Position numbers and translations under genes: made by a program
In this document: positions 27,338 through 35,871 of the stretch, one piece after another
How the letters are laid out: the number at the start of each line of letters is the position of its first letter
How positions within the stretch are numbered: position 1 is the first letter of the stretch
Assembly (NCBI GenBank): GCA_965224785.1
Contig: OZ245062.1
Location: 2,480,001 to 2,544,000 of the forward strand
Source: JALSNL01 sp036479585
Lineage (GTDB): Bacteria; Bacteroidota; Ignavibacteria; Ignavibacteriales; Melioribacteraceae
Length of the DNA: 64,000 nucleotides
Direction of reading: 5' to 3'
Notes under the pieces: generated by a model
Told to the model about the DNA's origin: nothing
What the model saw: only the letters and a program-made list of their open reading frames with translations
Database searches by the model: none

Positions 27338-27423
27338 ATAATTTTTTATTGTTTACATGTAATAGTTTCCATTATTTGTTGTGTATTCATATATACTTTT
27401 GTAATTGTTATACGAATATAAAT

Positions 27424-27470
27424 ACAACATATAGTCTTGCTATACGCAATTGCGTGTATTGAGATGTTGT
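27424..27470. repeat. 47-bp imperfect palindrome between propeller lipoprotein and AIPR gene
   Basis: Outer ACAACAT/ATGTTGT and a perfect 12-bp centre ACGCAATTGCGT (27444-27455), with 5 nt missing in one arm. Lies 28 bp before the AIPR gene. It may be an operator or terminator, or a third, diverged boundary element of the accessory island. Confidence 0.55.
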
Positions 27471-27497
27471 CATTCATTAAAAAGAACCTAAATACAT

Positions 27498-29054
27498 ATG
27501 GAATTTTACGATAGAATTAAAGACCAAGTTTCTGAATTAAAACAAACTCAAAATTATCAGAATGACGGAACTGCATTTGGTCATTTTGCAATCAAAGAAT
27601 GCTTTAATAAAATTATTGATTTTGAATATGATGGAGATGATTTTGATCAATTTATCAAAGAACATATTGTTGATATGGCAAATGATTTAGGAAATGATGC
27701 CGTTTTCACAAATCAAAAAACAAATGAAATTTTAGTATTCCAGTTTAAATACTCAAAAAATCAACTACTAAATACAGAAGAAATTAAGAAGAATAAAAAG
27801 TTTATTGATTGGATATTAAATCTATCGCAAGATGAACTTTCTGCAAACAAAAAACTTAAAAGGGTAATAGATAATGAAATAAAATATATTCTCACAGATA
27901 AGAATATTGAAGACAATAATTATTTAATTCGGTTTTATTATATAGACAATGATTTTAAAGGAAATATCATAACCGATATTCGTGCATTACATACAAATTA
28001 TAAAGAAAAAAATATCAATTTTGATTTAAGATTTTACAACTTCAATGATTTAGAAGAACTGTATGACGATATTGAAATACCTAAAAATGAAGTAGAGTTA
28101 CGATTTGTAGAGAGTGATTTTTTCGTTAAGAAACAAACATATTTTGATGATAAAGAAACTCAAGTGGAAACAGTTATTACATCAATTTATGCAAATTCCT
28201 TAAAACCAATTATTGAAGACAAAAAAGAATTAGTACTTGCTCTGAATGTTAGATATTACAAAGGAGAAAATGAAATAAATTCCAAAATAAAACAAGAATA
28301 CTCAAAAGGAGAAAAATCAAACTTTTGGATACTTAACAATGGAATTAATGGAATATGTGAAGATTTTAATGTAACTGGTGATATTATAAAGATTAAAAAC
28401 TTTCAAATTGTTAATGGTGGTCAAACAGCAAAAACTTTAACAAGAATTGTTAACGACTTACCTGACAATGTTCAAATACTTATGCGTTTAACAAAAATAA
28501 AAGACAAAACTCGAACTTCTAAAATATCAATGGATATTGCTGTTGCGAGTAATAGCCAAAACGCAATAAGTGCGAGAGATTTACATTCTGGCGACAGAAT
28601 TCAGCGACATATCTATAAAAAATTATTAGAGAAAGGAATTTTCTACGATAAAAAAGATGGAGAATGGGGAACAATACGAAACAAAAAGAGATTTCAAAAT
28701 CCAGAAAATACAAGAACTCACTTAAAAATATACAACTCTGATATGGGTAAAAGTTTTTTATCCTTTTTTCTTCAAATACCAATTTCTTCAAAAGGTAGAA
28801 ACAAAATGGTCTTTTCAGAATTCTACTATGATGAAATATTTAGTATTACTGAAAATGAAGATAGTCAGTTTTATAAACTAATGTTATCTTATCAAATATC
28901 AAAATACATTGTTCAAATAAAAGAAGAAAAAAAATATCAATACGCAATATTACAAAACACCTATGTAAATGATGTTTTGATTTCATTATCTGCAATATAC
29001 TTTTTCAAAGACAACATCTATCAAATAAATACAATTGAAGAATTAATTAATTAA
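27498..29054 (+). CDS. AIPR (abortive infection phage resistance) family protein
   Basis: 518 aa. Residues ~275-310 contain the AIPR core: ILNNGINGICEDF and IKNFQIVNGGQTAKTL. Further N-terminal, D67 ... F-Q82-F-K84 fits a PD-(D/E)xK-like nuclease strand (NDAVFTN, ILVFQFKYSK), common in AIPR proteins. The family protects against phage, probably by nucleic-acid cleavage. The stop at 29052 lies in a (TTAA)3 tract, and a second frame just downstream continues plausibly, so the protein may be cut short. Sits in an accessory stretch bounded by large palindromes. Confidence 0.85.
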   Translation: MEFYDRIKDQVSELKQTQNYQNDGTAFGHFAIKECFNKIIDFEYDGDDFDQFIKEHIVDMANDLGNDAVFTNQKTNEILVFQFKYSKNQLLNTEEIKKNKKFIDWILNLSQDELSANKKLKRVIDNEIKYILTDKNIEDNNYLIRFYYIDNDFKGNIITDIRALHTNYKEKNINFDLRFYNFNDLEELYDDIEIPKNEVELRFVESDFFVKKQTYFDDKETQVETVITSIYANSLKPIIEDKKELVLALNVRYYKGENEINSKIKQEYSKGEKSNFWILNNGINGICEDFNVTGDIIKIKNFQIVNGGQTAKTLTRIVNDLPDNVQILMRLTKIKDKTRTSKISMDIAVASNSQNAISARDLHSGDRIQRHIYKKLLEKGIFYDKKDGEWGTIRNKKRFQNPENTRTHLKIYNSDMGKSFLSFFLQIPISSKGRNKMVFSEFYYDEIFSITENEDSQFYKLMLSYQISKYIVQIKEEKKYQYAILQNTYVNDVLISLSAIYFFKDNIYQINTIEELIN

Positions 29055-29057
29055 ATG

Positions 29058-29290
29058 ATATTAACTCTGAAGATTTTTTAAAAGAGAATTATTCTTTGAA
29101 TTTTCCTGATGACTTTAATAGTTTTATGGTAAAAATTCTAAATGCCTTACAGAACAGACTTGATGTGAAAAAAGAAGCAAAACTTGAATATAAAAATGAA
29201 GAATGGTTGCAAAATGATACAAATAAATGGTTAAAAAAAGATGGAACATATAAAGAAATATATCAGAAAGTGCTATCGAAAATGAAATAA
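29058..29290 (+). pseudogene. Possible frameshifted C-terminus of the AIPR protein
   Basis: This frame opens immediately after the (TTAA)3 tract and encodes about 76 residues (NDINSEDFLKENYSLNFPDD ... KDGTYKEIYQKVLSKMK), charged and helical like the preceding protein. No ATG or ribosome-binding site precedes it; the first possible start is a TTG at 29096. Removing two TTAA units (8 bp) would join it to the AIPR frame as ..IEELNDINSED.. Alternatively it is a tiny independent gene. Confidence 0.45.
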
Positions 29291-29300
29291 TAACGAAATG

Positions 29301-29424
29301 ACAACAATGTATATAAATCATTGGGCAATAAGTGGTTAAATCAAAGTTAGTGCTTTTTAATAAGGCTAGAGATAAACCGAAAAGAAGTGCTTTTAAATGC
29401 CCAACGCTTCATATACTAACCGTT
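29301..29424. repeat. Large attC-like imperfect palindrome (copy 1)
   Basis: Left end 29301-29327 and right end 29398-29424 are inverted: the inverted left arm and the right arm agree at 16 of the first 19 positions (TGCCCAA-G-TT-ATATAC). The ~70-bp centre carries a further imperfect pairing with two AGTGCTTTT copies. The outer ends ACAACAATGTATA and ATACTAACCGTT recur at copy 2 around 30503 and 30668. The layout resembles integron attC sites or the long palindromes that flank gene cassettes in Bacteroidota. Confidence 0.6.
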
Positions 29425-29442
29425 CTTAGTAATTTAAAAAAA

Positions 29443-30477
29443 ATGCAAAAACAACTACAAATATACTTAGCAGTCATTTCTTTTGTTTCCCTTACCTGCT
29501 GTAATGGACAAGTTCAAACTAATAACACAGCAAACGACATAAAACAATTAGGTGGTAAATTAAAAATTACAAAACCTATTAGAAAAAAAATTGATACATT
29601 ATTTGCCATAAATGCACCATCCGAAATAGTTCGTAAGATAAGGAAAAGTAAAAATGGGAATCTCCTAATTGCAGCTTTTACGGATATTATTGAATTTGAC
29701 GGAGAAACATTCTCAAAAATCCCAAAACCAGTAGGAATTGAAAGCCTAGATGCATTTGATGCTTTAGAAGATTCAAAAGGAAATATTTGGATAGCAAGTA
29801 CTAGCTATGGTGTCTTTCGATATAATGGTAATATTTTTACAAATTTCACTACAGATAATGGATTAATACATAATAGAACAATGGATATCCATCAGGATAA
29901 AAAAGGCAATGTTTGGATTGCAACAATGGGTGGAGTAAGCTATTATAACGGAAAAACTTTTGATAATTTTACTACCAAGGAAGGTCTAACCAGTAATGAT
30001 GTTAATACGATTCTGGAAGATAAAACAGGGAAAATATGGTTTGGTACTAGAGGAACACTTTGTGTTTATAACCCTTTAACATCTAAATTTACTCAGGTAA
30101 CAAATAAAGAAGATACCTCTTTCAAAAATGTATGGACATTAATAGAAGACAGTAAAGGTAATATTTGGATTGGTGGAGAAGATGGTCTTTCGAAATATGA
30201 TGGCTTAATATTTACAAATTTGACTTCTGAATTTGTTAGTTGTGTTTATGAAGATAAAATTGGAAATATTTGGACTATCTCATCAGAAGGTTCTCTAAAG
30301 CGATATGATGAGAATTCTTTAGTTAATCCAAAACCATTTTCAACCGAAATATATAAAAACAATAATATGTCTTTTAGACTAATTGAAGATAAAGAAGGCA
30401 AAATTTGGGTAGGAACTCTTCAAGGAGTATTCAACTATGATGGAAAATCTATAAATTATTTAATAAACAAGCAATAA
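29443..30477 (+). CDS. Lipoprotein with two-component-regulator-type beta-propeller
   Basis: 344 aa from the ATG at 29443, chosen because it opens a lipoprotein signal MQKQLQIYLAVISFVS with lipobox LTCC; an upstream in-frame start at 29332 would run through the palindrome. It has six to seven propeller blades with the signature K-G-N-I-W-I-A-S and G-K-I-W-F-G-T-R, and no signalling domain after them. Related in blade type, not in layout, to the gene at 25865. Flanked by the two large palindromes, as a gene cassette would be. Confidence 0.82.
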   Translation: MQKQLQIYLAVISFVSLTCCNGQVQTNNTANDIKQLGGKLKITKPIRKKIDTLFAINAPSEIVRKIRKSKNGNLLIAAFTDIIEFDGETFSKIPKPVGIESLDAFDALEDSKGNIWIASTSYGVFRYNGNIFTNFTTDNGLIHNRTMDIHQDKKGNVWIATMGGVSYYNGKTFDNFTTKEGLTSNDVNTILEDKTGKIWFGTRGTLCVYNPLTSKFTQVTNKEDTSFKNVWTLIEDSKGNIWIGGEDGLSKYDGLIFTNLTSEFVSCVYEDKIGNIWTISSEGSLKRYDENSLVNPKPFSTEIYKNNNMSFRLIEDKEGKIWVGTLQGVFNYDGKSINYLINKQ

Positions 30478-30502
30478 CTAAGAAGAGAAAAACTACTGAG
30501 AA

Positions 30503-30690
30503 CAATGTATATAGCAAATAGGGCCTTCATTGATAAATTGAAAGTTCAGAGCCATTTAGAAAGTTCGCCAAATATAAAATTTGGCTTTTAAAAAATGAAT
30601 AAATTAAAACAAAATATTTATATTTGGCTAAGTGCTTAATCGAAAGTTCAGTACTTCGGAATCCCGTACTAACCGTAGCCTAAACGTTCA
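30503..30690. repeat. Large attC-like structured repeat (copy 2)
   Basis: Starts GAACAATGTATATAG and ends CGTACTAACCGTAGCC, matching the ends of copy 1. Inside is a perfect 12-bp inverted pair GCCAAATATAAA (30567-30578) / TTTATATTTGGC (30617-30628) and three copies of GAAAGTTC. More diverged and longer than copy 1. It lies between the propeller lipoprotein and the end of nfeD. Confidence 0.5.
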
Positions 30691-30706
30691 AGTCAATAGA
30701 CTATTT

Positions 30707-32020
30707 TCATACTTTCTCAACAACAACTTTAGAGCCTTCTTCAGAAGTTACTTTTATTTTGGTTTTTCGTTTAATAAAACCTCCGGCAGAAACAACATCA
30801 ATACGCTTTCCATCAATCATAGCAATACCGGAAGGACGAAGGTCAGTATGTGCTTTGCCAATTTTACCTAATAAATCTTTAGCAATATCCTCGGCAGAAT
30901 AGCCGGACTTTTTATCAATATTTTTATTTAGAATTAATTTATTCCACATAGTAATTCCTGGCAAAAAATTAAGAAGTGTAAATATAAGAATTCCCGACAA
31001 AACAAATGCACCAGCCAATTGGATAGTTGCCATCGAAAGCATTCCAGAATCAACCATTGGAAAGTCAGATATCAATCCAAGGAATAAACTTCCAACCATC
31101 AAAATAATTCCAACAGCACCAAAGATTCCAAAACCCGGAATTATAAATATTTCTACAACTAAAAGAATTACACCAATTACAAAAAGAACAATTTCAACCA
31201 TAGATGCTAACTCTAGTATAACACCCGAACCAAAAAACAATGCTAAAGCAATTACAGCACCAGTTCCGGCTATTCCCCAACCTGGAGTTTTAATTTCTGT
31301 AAATACTCCAACCATAATTATCATCATTAGAATAGATGTAACAATGGGGTTATTCAAAAATCTTACAAAGTCTTCAGCCCAATTACTGTTTAGGTTAATG
31401 ATATCACCACTTTGTAAGTTATTAGCAATTAACAAGGAATCGAAATTTGAAATTATAGAATCAGCCATTCCATATTTTACAGCTTCTTCGGAAGTTAGGG
31501 TAATTAGTTTTGAACTATCAACCAAACCTTCTACAACAACTCTTTCATCAACCATTCCTTCTGCAATGTCGGTTCTTCGTCCCATTCTTTCAGCCGTTGC
31601 TCTCATCTCTGCTCGCATATACGATTGAGCTTTTTCAGAGACTTTACTTCCCGCTTGATCAACAACAGTAGTAGCACCCATTGAAGCACCGGGAACCATA
31701 ATTATTTTATCGCAAGAAAGAGAAATTAATGCTCCAGCAGAAATTGCTCGCTTATCTATAAAAGCATAAGTTTCAATTTCACAATCTATAATTGCATCTT
31801 TAATCTGTGTAGCTGCGTCAACTCTTCCACCAAACGTGTTTATTCTAAATATTACAGCAGTTGCAGAATTTTCTTCTGCTTCATCTACAACACGCTGAAT
31901 ATAAGGGGCAAGACCCAAGTCAATCATTCCCTCAATTTCTGCAACGTAAACTTTGTCTTGAGCAAAGTTAAGGTTTGTTAAGATGAACAGACAAATTAAA
32001 ATCGCTAATACTTTTTTCAT
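30707..32020 (-). CDS. NfeD family protein with ClpP-class serine protease domain
   Basis: 437 aa from the ATG at 32020, which has GGAG 9 nt upstream; the ATG at 32038 lacks a site. Signal peptide ending NFAQ, ClpP-like domain (~25-215) with the catalytic dyad Ser94 (RAISAGALI) and Lys130 (SEKAQSYMRAEM), four to five transmembrane helices (~232-370), and a C-terminal OB-fold NfeD domain (~380-437). Long-form NfeD proteases cut stomatin partners at the membrane. No stomatin/floA gene is adjacent. Confidence 0.9.
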   Translation of the reverse strand: MKKVLAILICLFILTNLNFAQDKVYVAEIEGMIDLGLAPYIQRVVDEAEENSATAVIFRINTFGGRVDAATQIKDAIIDCEIETYAFIDKRAISAGALISLSCDKIIMVPGASMGATTVVDQAGSKVSEKAQSYMRAEMRATAERMGRRTDIAEGMVDERVVVEGLVDSSKLITLTSEEAVKYGMADSIISNFDSLLIANNLQSGDIINLNSNWAEDFVRFLNNPIVTSILMMIIMVGVFTEIKTPGWGIAGTGAVIALALFFGSGVILELASMVEIVLFVIGVILLVVEIFIIPGFGIFGAVGIILMVGSLFLGLISDFPMVDSGMLSMATIQLAGAFVLSGILIFTLLNFLPGITMWNKLILNKNIDKKSGYSAEDIAKDLLGKIGKAHTDLRPSGIAMIDGKRIDVVSAGGFIKRKTKIKVTSEEGSKVVVEKV

Positions 32021-32071
32021 TTTTATTCTCCAGTGCATAAATCACAATTTAGTTTTCAGATTTATGTTGTC

Positions 32072-32129
32072 ATACCGGTTTGTGTTTTTTGCAATACCGG
32101 TATATTATAATTCAATATAATCTGGTATA
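32072..32129. repeat. ATACCGGT repeats upstream of nfeD
   Basis: ATACCGGT at 32072-32079, palindromic ATACCGGTAT at 32094-32103 and inverted CTGGTATA at 32122-32129. The first copy is preceded by TTGTC, as in GTCATACC-type extragenic repeats, so this may be a decayed dispersed repeat. An operator for nfeD is the other option. Confidence 0.4.
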
Positions 32130-32212
32130 ACATAAAACAGCATAAACCATTTCATGTTTAGTATGTAAATCAGATAACTATATATAAAACATTTTTATGA
32201 AATTCAATAAAC

Positions 32213-33100
32213 TCATTTTATAAATGAATAGTTCAACATTTTATAAATAAGTTTAGCCGTATTAAAATTACTTGCTAAATGAAATTTGGAAGGTGCTAGT
32301 TCAACAACATCAAAGCCAACAATATTTTTTTGTTCACCAACTACCTTTAAGAGGTTCATTGTTTCATCCCAAAAAAGTCCTCCAGGTTCTGGTGTTCCCG
32401 TTGCAGAAATAACTGAAGGGTCAAAACCATCAACATCAAAAGTTATATAAACATTTTCACTCAACGAATCTAGAACTTTTTTCTGCCAGTTTTTACCGAA
32501 TTTATTATTTCTGATATCTTTCATAAAAAAAGTATTGATTTTATTTTCCTTAATAAAATCATATTCTTCTTTGCATAATGCTCTTATTCCTACTTGAACA
32601 ATATTTTTTGTAAACTCTGAAACCCTTGCCATTACTGACGCATGCGAGTATTTATTTCCCTCATAAGAATCTCTCAAATCAGAATGTGCATCAATTTGTA
32701 GAATAGAGAAGTTTTTATATTTTTCAAAATGAGCTTTTATTGGAGCTATGGAAAGCGAATGTTCTCCACCAAGAGTTATAACAAATTTGTTTGCATCAAT
32801 TTGTTTTTTTACTTCTTCATAAATTTTATCAATTGATTTTTTAACGGATAATTTTCCAAATTTTATTTCTTCAAGAGTACAAATTCCTTTTTCAAAACAA
32901 AGTTCTCTTTTTAATTCTTCATCAAAAAATTCAACATAGTGGGAAGCTTTTAGTATTTCTTTTGGACCGTTACTAGTCCCCTTTCCATAACTGACTGTCT
33001 TCTCCAAAGGAACTTGTAGAATTACAACTTTAGATATATCATAAGAGGAATATTTTTTATCAAGTCCGAGGAAGTTGTTTTTTTGTGGAATAACTTTCAT
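32213..33100 (-). CDS. speB: Agmatinase/arginase family ureohydrolase
   Basis: 295 aa. The manganese-binding motifs GGEHSLS, DAHSDLR and DVDGFDPS are intact, as are the family strings SYGKGTSNGP and GTPEPGG. It most probably hydrolyses agmatine to putrescine and urea in polyamine synthesis; formiminoglutamase-type substrates are possible. No arginine decarboxylase is nearby. Same strand as yajC and tgt, separated from yajC by a terminator-like hairpin. Confidence 0.9.
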   Translation of the reverse strand: MKVIPQKNNFLGLDKKYSSYDISKVVILQVPLEKTVSYGKGTSNGPKEILKASHYVEFFDEELKRELCFEKGICTLEEIKFGKLSVKKSIDKIYEEVKKQIDANKFVITLGGEHSLSIAPIKAHFEKYKNFSILQIDAHSDLRDSYEGNKYSHASVMARVSEFTKNIVQVGIRALCKEEYDFIKENKINTFFMKDIRNNKFGKNWQKKVLDSLSENVYITFDVDGFDPSVISATGTPEPGGLFWDETMNLLKVVGEQKNIVGFDVVELAPSKFHLASNFNTAKLIYKMLNYSFIK

Positions 33101-33112
33101 TTGAATTATCTC

Positions 33113-33147
33113 AAGTGCCTGGCATCTTAAAGACGCCAGGCACTTTT
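33113..33147. terminator. GTGCCTGGC palindromic hairpin between yajC and speB
   Basis: AAGTGCCTGGC...GCCAGGCACTT, 11 perfect pairs plus an inner TCTT/AGA pairing, followed on the plus strand by TTTAAT. It would end the tgt-yajC transcript or attenuate entry into speB. The unit recurs at 46207-46239 and, altered, at 16645-16677, so it is also a repeat family. Confidence 0.65.
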
Positions 33148-33151
33148 AATA

Positions 33152-33457
33152 TTATTCTTTGCCTAAAACTTGACCAATTGCAGTACGTTCCATTTTTATT
33201 TTGGTATTATTTCCAACATCAAGTAAAATTGTTTTTTCGTCAAGCCCGGCAATTGTTCCATGAATACCGCCACTAGTAATAATTTTATTGCCTTTTTTTA
33301 CATCGTCAAGCAACGCTGCTCTTTCTTTTGCTTTTTTCTGTTGAGGTCTAATAATCATAAAATAAAAAATTGCGAAAATTGAACCGAACATGATTAAAGT
33401 ACTAACCATACTTCCGCCTTCTCCACCTTGAGGTGCCATTGCTAATAATAATTCCAT
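33152..33457 (-). CDS. yajC: Preprotein translocase accessory subunit YajC
   Basis: 101 aa. One transmembrane helix (VSTLIMFGSIFAIFYFMIIRPQQ) followed by the diagnostic RPQQKKAKE and a basic cytosolic domain with GNKIITSGGIHGTIAG. YajC joins SecDF in the holo-translocon. It lies 20 bp after tgt, the usual tgt-yajC order; secD/secF are not in the window. Confidence 0.95.
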   Translation of the reverse strand: MELLLAMAPQGGEGGSMVSTLIMFGSIFAIFYFMIIRPQQKKAKERAALLDDVKKGNKIITSGGIHGTIAGLDEKTILLDVGNNTKIKMERTAIGQVLGKE

Positions 33458-33477
33458 CTATTTCTCCATTACTTTAT

Positions 33478-34614
33478 TTAATTATTTATTTTGTTTGATA
33501 ATTTACTAATAATTTTATTTTTCCACTCACTAAAATTTCCTTCTATAATTTTTTCTCTTGCAGTATCTGTTAGGTTTACATAAAAAGTAAGGTTATGAAT
33601 TGATGCTAATTCCAAAGCAAGAACTTCCTTAGCAATAAACAAATGACGTAAATATGCTTTTGCGAAATTTGTACAAGTATAACAATTACAATTTTCATCC
33701 AACGGAGAAAAATCATTTTTATACTTTGCATTTTTCATGTTCACAAATCCTTCACTAGTAAACAGATATGCATTGCGTGCATTACGTGTTGGCATTACGC
33801 AATCAAACATATCAACACCTCGTTCAATTGCTTCAAGAATATTTTCTGGTCTGCCAACTCCCATTAAATATCTTGGTTTGTTTTCTGGTAAAAAGTCGAT
33901 TGTAAAATTCACCATCTCGTACATTTCTTTTGCAGGCTCTCCTACCGCAAGTCCGCCAATAGCATAGCCATCAAACTCTAACCTAATTAAATCTTTCGCA
34001 GATTTTTCTCTTAAATCTTTGTAAACACTTCCTTGAACTATTCCAAATAAGAATTGTTTATGTCCATACTTTGGTTTTGAATTATCGAAAGCTTCCTTAT
34101 TAAGAATTGCCCAATCGGAAGTTAGTTGAGTTGATGTTACAGCATAATCATAATCGCAAGGATAAGGTGTACACTCATCAAGCACCATCATAATATCAGA
34201 GCCAATAGTTCGCTGAATATCAATCACAACTTCTGGAGAGAAAAAATGTTTAGAACCATCTAAGTGTGATTTAAACTCAACTCCATCTTTTTTAAGTTTT
34301 CTCAATTCAGACAAACTATAAACTTGAAACCCACCACTATCAGTAAGAAGTGCATTATCCCAATTCATAAACTTGTGAAGTCCACCAGCTTCTTCCATTA
34401 CTTCCATACCCGGGCGAAGATAAAGATGATATGTATTTCCCAATATTATTGAGGCTTTAATTTCATCTTTAAGAAATCTTTGGGTAACAGTTTTAACAGT
34501 ACCTTGCGTACCTACTGGCATAAATCGTGGAGTTTTAATAGTACCATGATCTGTCTCGAAAGATGTAGCCCTAGCTTTGCTGTTTTTGTCTTTTGCATCA
34601 AGTTTGAAATTCAT
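33478..34614 (-). CDS. tgt: Queuine/preQ1 tRNA-guanine transglycosylase
   Basis: 378 aa. Asp92 in LLTDSGGFQVYSL, substrate-recognition QGSVYKDLR and GGLAVGE, and the nucleophile Asp region GVDMFDCVMPTRNARNA. The zinc site is C-N-C-Y-T-C with a downstream His (LRHLF). It swaps guanine for preQ1 at position 34 of GUN-anticodon tRNAs. First gene of the tgt-yajC unit. Confidence 0.96.
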   Translation of the reverse strand: MNFKLDAKDKNSKARATSFETDHGTIKTPRFMPVGTQGTVKTVTQRFLKDEIKASIILGNTYHLYLRPGMEVMEEAGGLHKFMNWDNALLTDSGGFQVYSLSELRKLKKDGVEFKSHLDGSKHFFSPEVVIDIQRTIGSDIMMVLDECTPYPCDYDYAVTSTQLTSDWAILNKEAFDNSKPKYGHKQFLFGIVQGSVYKDLREKSAKDLIRLEFDGYAIGGLAVGEPAKEMYEMVNFTIDFLPENKPRYLMGVGRPENILEAIERGVDMFDCVMPTRNARNAYLFTSEGFVNMKNAKYKNDFSPLDENCNCYTCTNFAKAYLRHLFIAKEVLALELASIHNLTFYVNLTDTAREKIIEGNFSEWKNKIISKLSNKINN

Positions 34615-34824
34615 AACACTCTAAAAATTAAGAAACCAAAGATAACTTTAGGAAAGGCAATTTGCAATAAAGGTTTTCCAATGAACTTTAAACTTACGCC
34701 ATATATCAGCTAAAGAGATAAGAAGTCTTATATGGCAGATATCACAGTCTTTTTATATAATTTTTTTTATATTTTGAATGTGGAAAATTATTGTCATTTT
34801 CTAACCAACCCCAAAGGTGGAAAC

Positions 34825-35871
34825 ATGGAAAAAAAACTAACACTTTTTACTGTGCTTATTTTTGGATGTCTTCTTTTTGTAACAAACTTTCTAACCACCC
34901 AAACAGTAGAAGTTAACTTAAAAGTATTTATGGAAGGTCCATACAATGGTATGGGAATGAATACAACATTAGATTTGTCTACTCAATTAACTCATCCTTA
35001 TAGTTCAGTACATACTGGTGATGAAGAAGTTGCAGTTGGATTCTTTGCTATACACCCAAATATTTTAGATTGGATTTTGGTAGAGCTTAGAGACAAAGAT
35101 GATAACTCACAAGTTGTAAAAAGGAGAGCAGCATTTTTGTTAAATGATGGACAAATTGTAGATTTGGCTGGAGTCAGTCCTGTAGCTTTTGATGTGGTAA
35201 ATTCTGATTATTATGTTTCTGTTTACCATAGAAATCATTTGTCTATTTTAAGTTCAGATATTGTTTATAGAAGTACTTGTCCGGGAACTCCAAAAGTATA
35301 TTATGAAGGTGGTCCAAATAACGACAATGATGGTGATGGAGATTACTATACTATAGTGCAGATAGCAACCCAATGTTGGTTAAGGGAAAATTTAAATGTA
35401 GGTGAAAAAATAAATTGGTTAAATATTGGTGACAACCAAACGAACAATAGTGTAATTGAGAGATACTGCTACAGTAACATTTTAACTAACTGTACAACTT
35501 ATGGAGCTTTATACCAATGGAACGAAGCAATGCAGTATGTATCAACATTAGGAGCACAAGGTATTTGTCCAAGTGGATGGCACATACCAACCGATTTACA
35601 ATTTCAAACTTTAATTAATGAAGTAAGTGGAAGCAGTAGTAAACTTGAAGCAACTGGAACAAATACAAGTGGCTTTTCTGCATTATTTGCTGGTAATATT
35701 AATAGCTTTAATGGTCAGTTTAACGGTCAGGGTTTTAGCATTAATATTTGGCTTTCTGAGGAGAGCTTTGGCAATGCTGGCAACTACTACATGAACAATT
35801 TTGATGATGATATTGATTATTTAAATCGCTTAAAGAATAATGGTCATAGTGTAAGGTGTTTGAAAGATTAG
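34825..35871 (+). CDS. Secreted FISUMP-domain protein
   Basis: 348 aa from the ATG at 34825, which has AAAGGTGG upstream and opens a signal peptide; the longer frame from 34732 lacks both. Residues ~28-150 are the VDWILVELRD / HRNHLSILSS secreted module (here LDWILVELRD), and ~155-348 the FISUMP domain with QCWLREN, ALYQWNEAMQ, GICPSGWHIPT and the terminal VRCLKD. Close paralogue of the gene at 39667. Function unknown, likely cell-surface or extracellular. An 8-bp inverted pair GCCATATA/TATATGGC lies at 34698-34736 in the upstream region. Confidence 0.85.
   Translation: MEKKLTLFTVLIFGCLLFVTNFLTTQTVEVNLKVFMEGPYNGMGMNTTLDLSTQLTHPYSSVHTGDEEVAVGFFAIHPNILDWILVELRDKDDNSQVVKRRAAFLLNDGQIVDLAGVSPVAFDVVNSDYYVSVYHRNHLSILSSDIVYRSTCPGTPKVYYEGGPNNDNDGDGDYYTIVQIATQCWLRENLNVGEKINWLNIGDNQTNNSVIERYCYSNILTNCTTYGALYQWNEAMQYVSTLGAQGICPSGWHIPTDLQFQTLINEVSGSSSKLEATGTNTSGFSALFAGNINSFNGQFNGQGFSINIWLSEESFGNAGNYYMNNFDDDIDYLNRLKNNGHSVRCLKD

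Noticed and set aside
29332..29442. Longer start for the propeller lipoprotein
   Set aside because: The extra 37 residues are translated from the attC-like palindrome and would bury the lipoprotein signal inside the protein.
34732..34824. Longer start for the FISUMP gene
   Set aside because: Lacks a ribosome-binding site and places 31 residues before a clear signal peptide.
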